Position numbers and translations under genes: made by a program
From: Endozoicomonas elysicola
GTDB taxonomy: Bacteria > Pseudomonadota > Gammaproteobacteria > Pseudomonadales > Endozoicomonadaceae
DNA: 64,000 bases
NCBI RefSeq assembly: GCF_000710775.1
Contig: NZ_JOJP01000001.1
Location: forward strand, 1,255,825 to 1,319,824
Direction of reading: 5' to 3'
Part shown: positions 62,420-64,000 of the stretch, piece after piece
How the letters are laid out: each line of letters begins with the position of its first letter
Position numbering within the stretch: the stretch's first letter is position 1
Notes under the pieces: model-generated
Databases searched by the model: none
Seen by the model: the letters and a program-made list of their open reading frames with translations, nothing else
Told to the model about the DNA's origin: nothing

Positions 62420-63292
62420 TTATTCGGGAGCTGGCTTTTCTGCTTTTGGCGAGAACGCTTCATTCAGAAACTGTGCCACGGCACTAAGCGCTTGTTGGTG
62501 GACTGTGGGGTTAGCGTTTTTATGGCCAGAGATATCAAAACCGTGACCGGCTTCCGGGTAGGTAATGCTTTGCACAGGCAGGCCCCGGGTTATCCATTTA
62601 TCCGCCATTGCTTCACATTCAGCGGGGTTAACCGTTGTATCCTCACCGGCATTAATGATGAGCAACGGCGTAGGGTTGCTGTAGGTATAGCGTGCCCTTG
62701 AAGGAAGCCCACAGTAGGGGTAATACACAATAGCGGCTTTGACGGACTGTAATGCATCTGGCGGTGCTGAGGCCAAAGCATAAGGTGTATCTCCTTGGTA
62801 GGACAGGGCGTCGTGAATGGCCCAGCCTCCATGGGAATAACCAAGTAACGCGATATTGCTGGTATCAGCCTTTGGGTGCTGGCGGATGGCTTCTAAAGCA
62901 ACGTATATATCTCCTGCCCGTTCAGCTCCCCAGAGTGCATGGCCACCACACACAGTGTCTTCATCAAGTCCACGTCCTTTATGGCTATCAACCATGACGG
63001 CCATGTATCCTTGTTTGACCAGCCACTCCATCCTCGGCTCAGCCCTTTCAGGTTTAACGCCCTCACAGCCGGGTATAATCAGCACGACAGGAAAAGGGCC
63101 GCTGCCAGTGGGCGTCTCAATTGTCATATGCGGTATGACGATATCGTTTAGCTGTTGCCAGCTGTGTGCCCTAGCAAAGATGGCGCTTTTAAACGGCCAA
63201 AGCCCGATAATAATGAGCAGTAATACTGTTAGAAAAAGGGGAATAAACAGTCGAAAGACAAGGTTTCGAGTACGGGATTTTTGACTGGTCAT
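62420..63292 (-). CDS. Dienelactone hydrolase-type alpha/beta hydrolase, membrane anchored
   Basis: 290 residues with one N-terminal TM anchor (about 12-31) followed by an alpha/beta hydrolase domain. The nucleophile motif GYSHGG, the strand VVLIIPGCEGVKPER, the acid region INAGEDTTVNP and the histidine in EAGHGFD define a DLH-like triad. Likely periplasmic esterase or lactonase of unknown substrate. Confidence 0.8.
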   Translation of the reverse strand: MTSQKSRTRNLVFRLFIPLFLTVLLLIIIGLWPFKSAIFARAHSWQQLNDIVIPHMTIETPTGSGPFPVVLIIPGCEGVKPERAEPRMEWLVKQGYMAVMVDSHKGRGLDEDTVCGGHALWGAERAGDIYVALEAIRQHPKADTSNIALLGYSHGGWAIHDALSYQGDTPYALASAPPDALQSVKAAIVYYPYCGLPSRARYTYSNPTPLLIINAGEDTTVNPAECEAMADKWITRGLPVQSITYPEAGHGFDISGHKNANPTVHQQALSAVAQFLNEAFSPKAEKPAPE

Positions 63293-63520
63293 GATTTTTT
63301 ACTCCGTACTTTCTAATTGTATCAGTAAGTTGAACCTTGATTCTAAAGCACAATAATCCATGCAGGATAAGTTTGTTTATCATCGAAGGAGAAGATCAAG
63401 TCTTAGATAGTGGATGCTTTCGAAAACGGTCACTTTCAGTAGTTGCTACTGCAGCAAATACCTTCCATAAAGTGTCCAGCTGGAATTCCTGGCAACTTTG
63501 CGATTGTGAATTTACCCTGA

Positions 63521-63814
63521 TTAAAATGTAAAGCCCACACGATCAATAATCCCTGCGACCATCGCCAGATACATTAAAAAGCCCAGACCATTACCGACCC
63601 AGATGGTAGGGTTTTTGTGGTAAAGGCCATAAATCGTCCACAAAAGGGCGATGAAGGAATACATCGACCATGTTGTAAGAGACAGTCCCAGGGCGTATTG
63701 CCCATGGGAGAAGTAGAGCTTGTAAAGCTGGGGGAGTGTTGCAAGTGGGCTGATTAGCCCCATAAGGAGCATTACGGGTTCGAGTGCTTTTCCAATGCGT
63801 TCAATCAGAGTCAT
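63521..63814 (-). CDS. SemiSWEET (PQ-loop) sugar transporter family protein
   Basis: 97 residues with three TM helices and the PQ motif in ATLPQLYKLYFS. Bacterial SemiSWEETs dimerise to pass small sugars. Good length for the family. Alone at the window end. Confidence 0.8.
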   Translation of the reverse strand: MTLIERIGKALEPVMLLMGLISPLATLPQLYKLYFSHGQYALGLSLTTWSMYSFIALLWTIYGLYHKNPTIWVGNGLGFLMYLAMVAGIIDRVGFTF

Positions 63815-64000
63815 CGCAGTCTCATCGATGGTTTATTTCTATCAGCGTATTTGGTGATCATAGAAATGCTCGCAGGAATCATCAAACCCGGTTTTTGATC
63901 AACCGTCTCAAGCGAAGAGAGCAGCCTTATCTTTATAATTGCTCTAATGGATAACTGAGATCTAACTCCTGGGTCCAATTAAAAAGCCTTGTAGGATTTA
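63815..64000. other. Window end
   Basis: 186 bp with no gene seen. Confidence 0.3.

Noticed and set aside
63471-63477. Single GTGTCCA outside the element
   Set aside because: One 7-mer without the paired repeat or a core sequence nearby; expected by chance.

Overview
The window reads as a chromosome segment of a marine gammaproteobacterium of the Oceanospirillales type. The core genes (dnaJ, dnaK, grpE, recN, fur, bamE, rnfH, ratA, smpB, ssrA) and their grouping fit that placement. A large modular chitinase, a PP2C-type phosphatase and several disordered orphan proteins suggest a host-associated genus such as Endozoicomonas. The genus is an inference, not a database result.

Bases 1-13.6 kb are housekeeping: the 3' part of a TctA-type transporter; a heat-shock block (dnaJ, dnaK, grpE) with two readable sigma-32 promoters; recN with a LexA box; fur divergent from bamE; rnfH-ratA; a sodium-dependent transporter; and smpB followed by the canonical tmRNA gene (ssrA copy 1). 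Bases 13.6-38.7 kb are a mixed chromosomal stretch: a secreted SCPU-like protein, a TrmK-like methyltransferase, a GH18 chitinase, a Gfo/Idh/MocA oxidoreductase, GNAT enzymes, an LprI-like gene broken by an in-frame UGA at an apparent cysteine position, rlmF, an M48 protease, a MATE pump, an SDR enzyme, a copper/bufferin-type locus (DoxX, ECF sigma, zinc anti-sigma, BufC, BufB, BufA), a PP2C phosphatase and galM. In the bufferin locus the DoxX gene and bufA share the promoter motif TGTAAC-N16-CGTTG.

At 38679-39084 lies a second complete tmRNA gene. It has a different, longer tag reading frame (20 codons) and its own promoter. A 21 kb integrative element (39085-60185) sits exactly at its 3' end, bounded by a 26-bp repeat of the tmRNA T-arm/acceptor end. 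The left 8.4 kb is a filamentous phage (inovirus) genome: tyrosine integrase, XRE repressor with a palindromic operator, excisionase-like HTH, a 121-nt hairpin region that looks like the origin/packaging signal, ssDNA-binding protein, small coat proteins, major coat protein followed by a strong terminator, pIII-like adsorption protein, pVI-like protein, Zot/pI and a replication initiator.

The next 10 kb is AT-rich cargo dominated by defence-like genes: a GIY-YIG-like protein, an AAA ATPase plus HNH nuclease pair (Septu/PtuAB type), a two-gene unit of a soluble protein and a four-TM protein, a DUF6988-like protein, a Mrr nuclease with zinc finger and TM segment, and a NERD protein. The right end is double. 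A near copy of the attR arm occurs at 57212-57344 and again at 60038-60185, each with the 18-mer GTGTCCAAAAAGTGTCCA that also flanks the integrase. The 2.8 kb between the two arms holds one 778-codon orphan gene, so it looks like an integrase-less satellite module mobilised in trans.

Beyond 60.2 kb the chromosome resumes with a Tat-exported cholesterol-oxidase-family flavoprotein, a dienelactone-hydrolase-type enzyme and a SemiSWEET protein.
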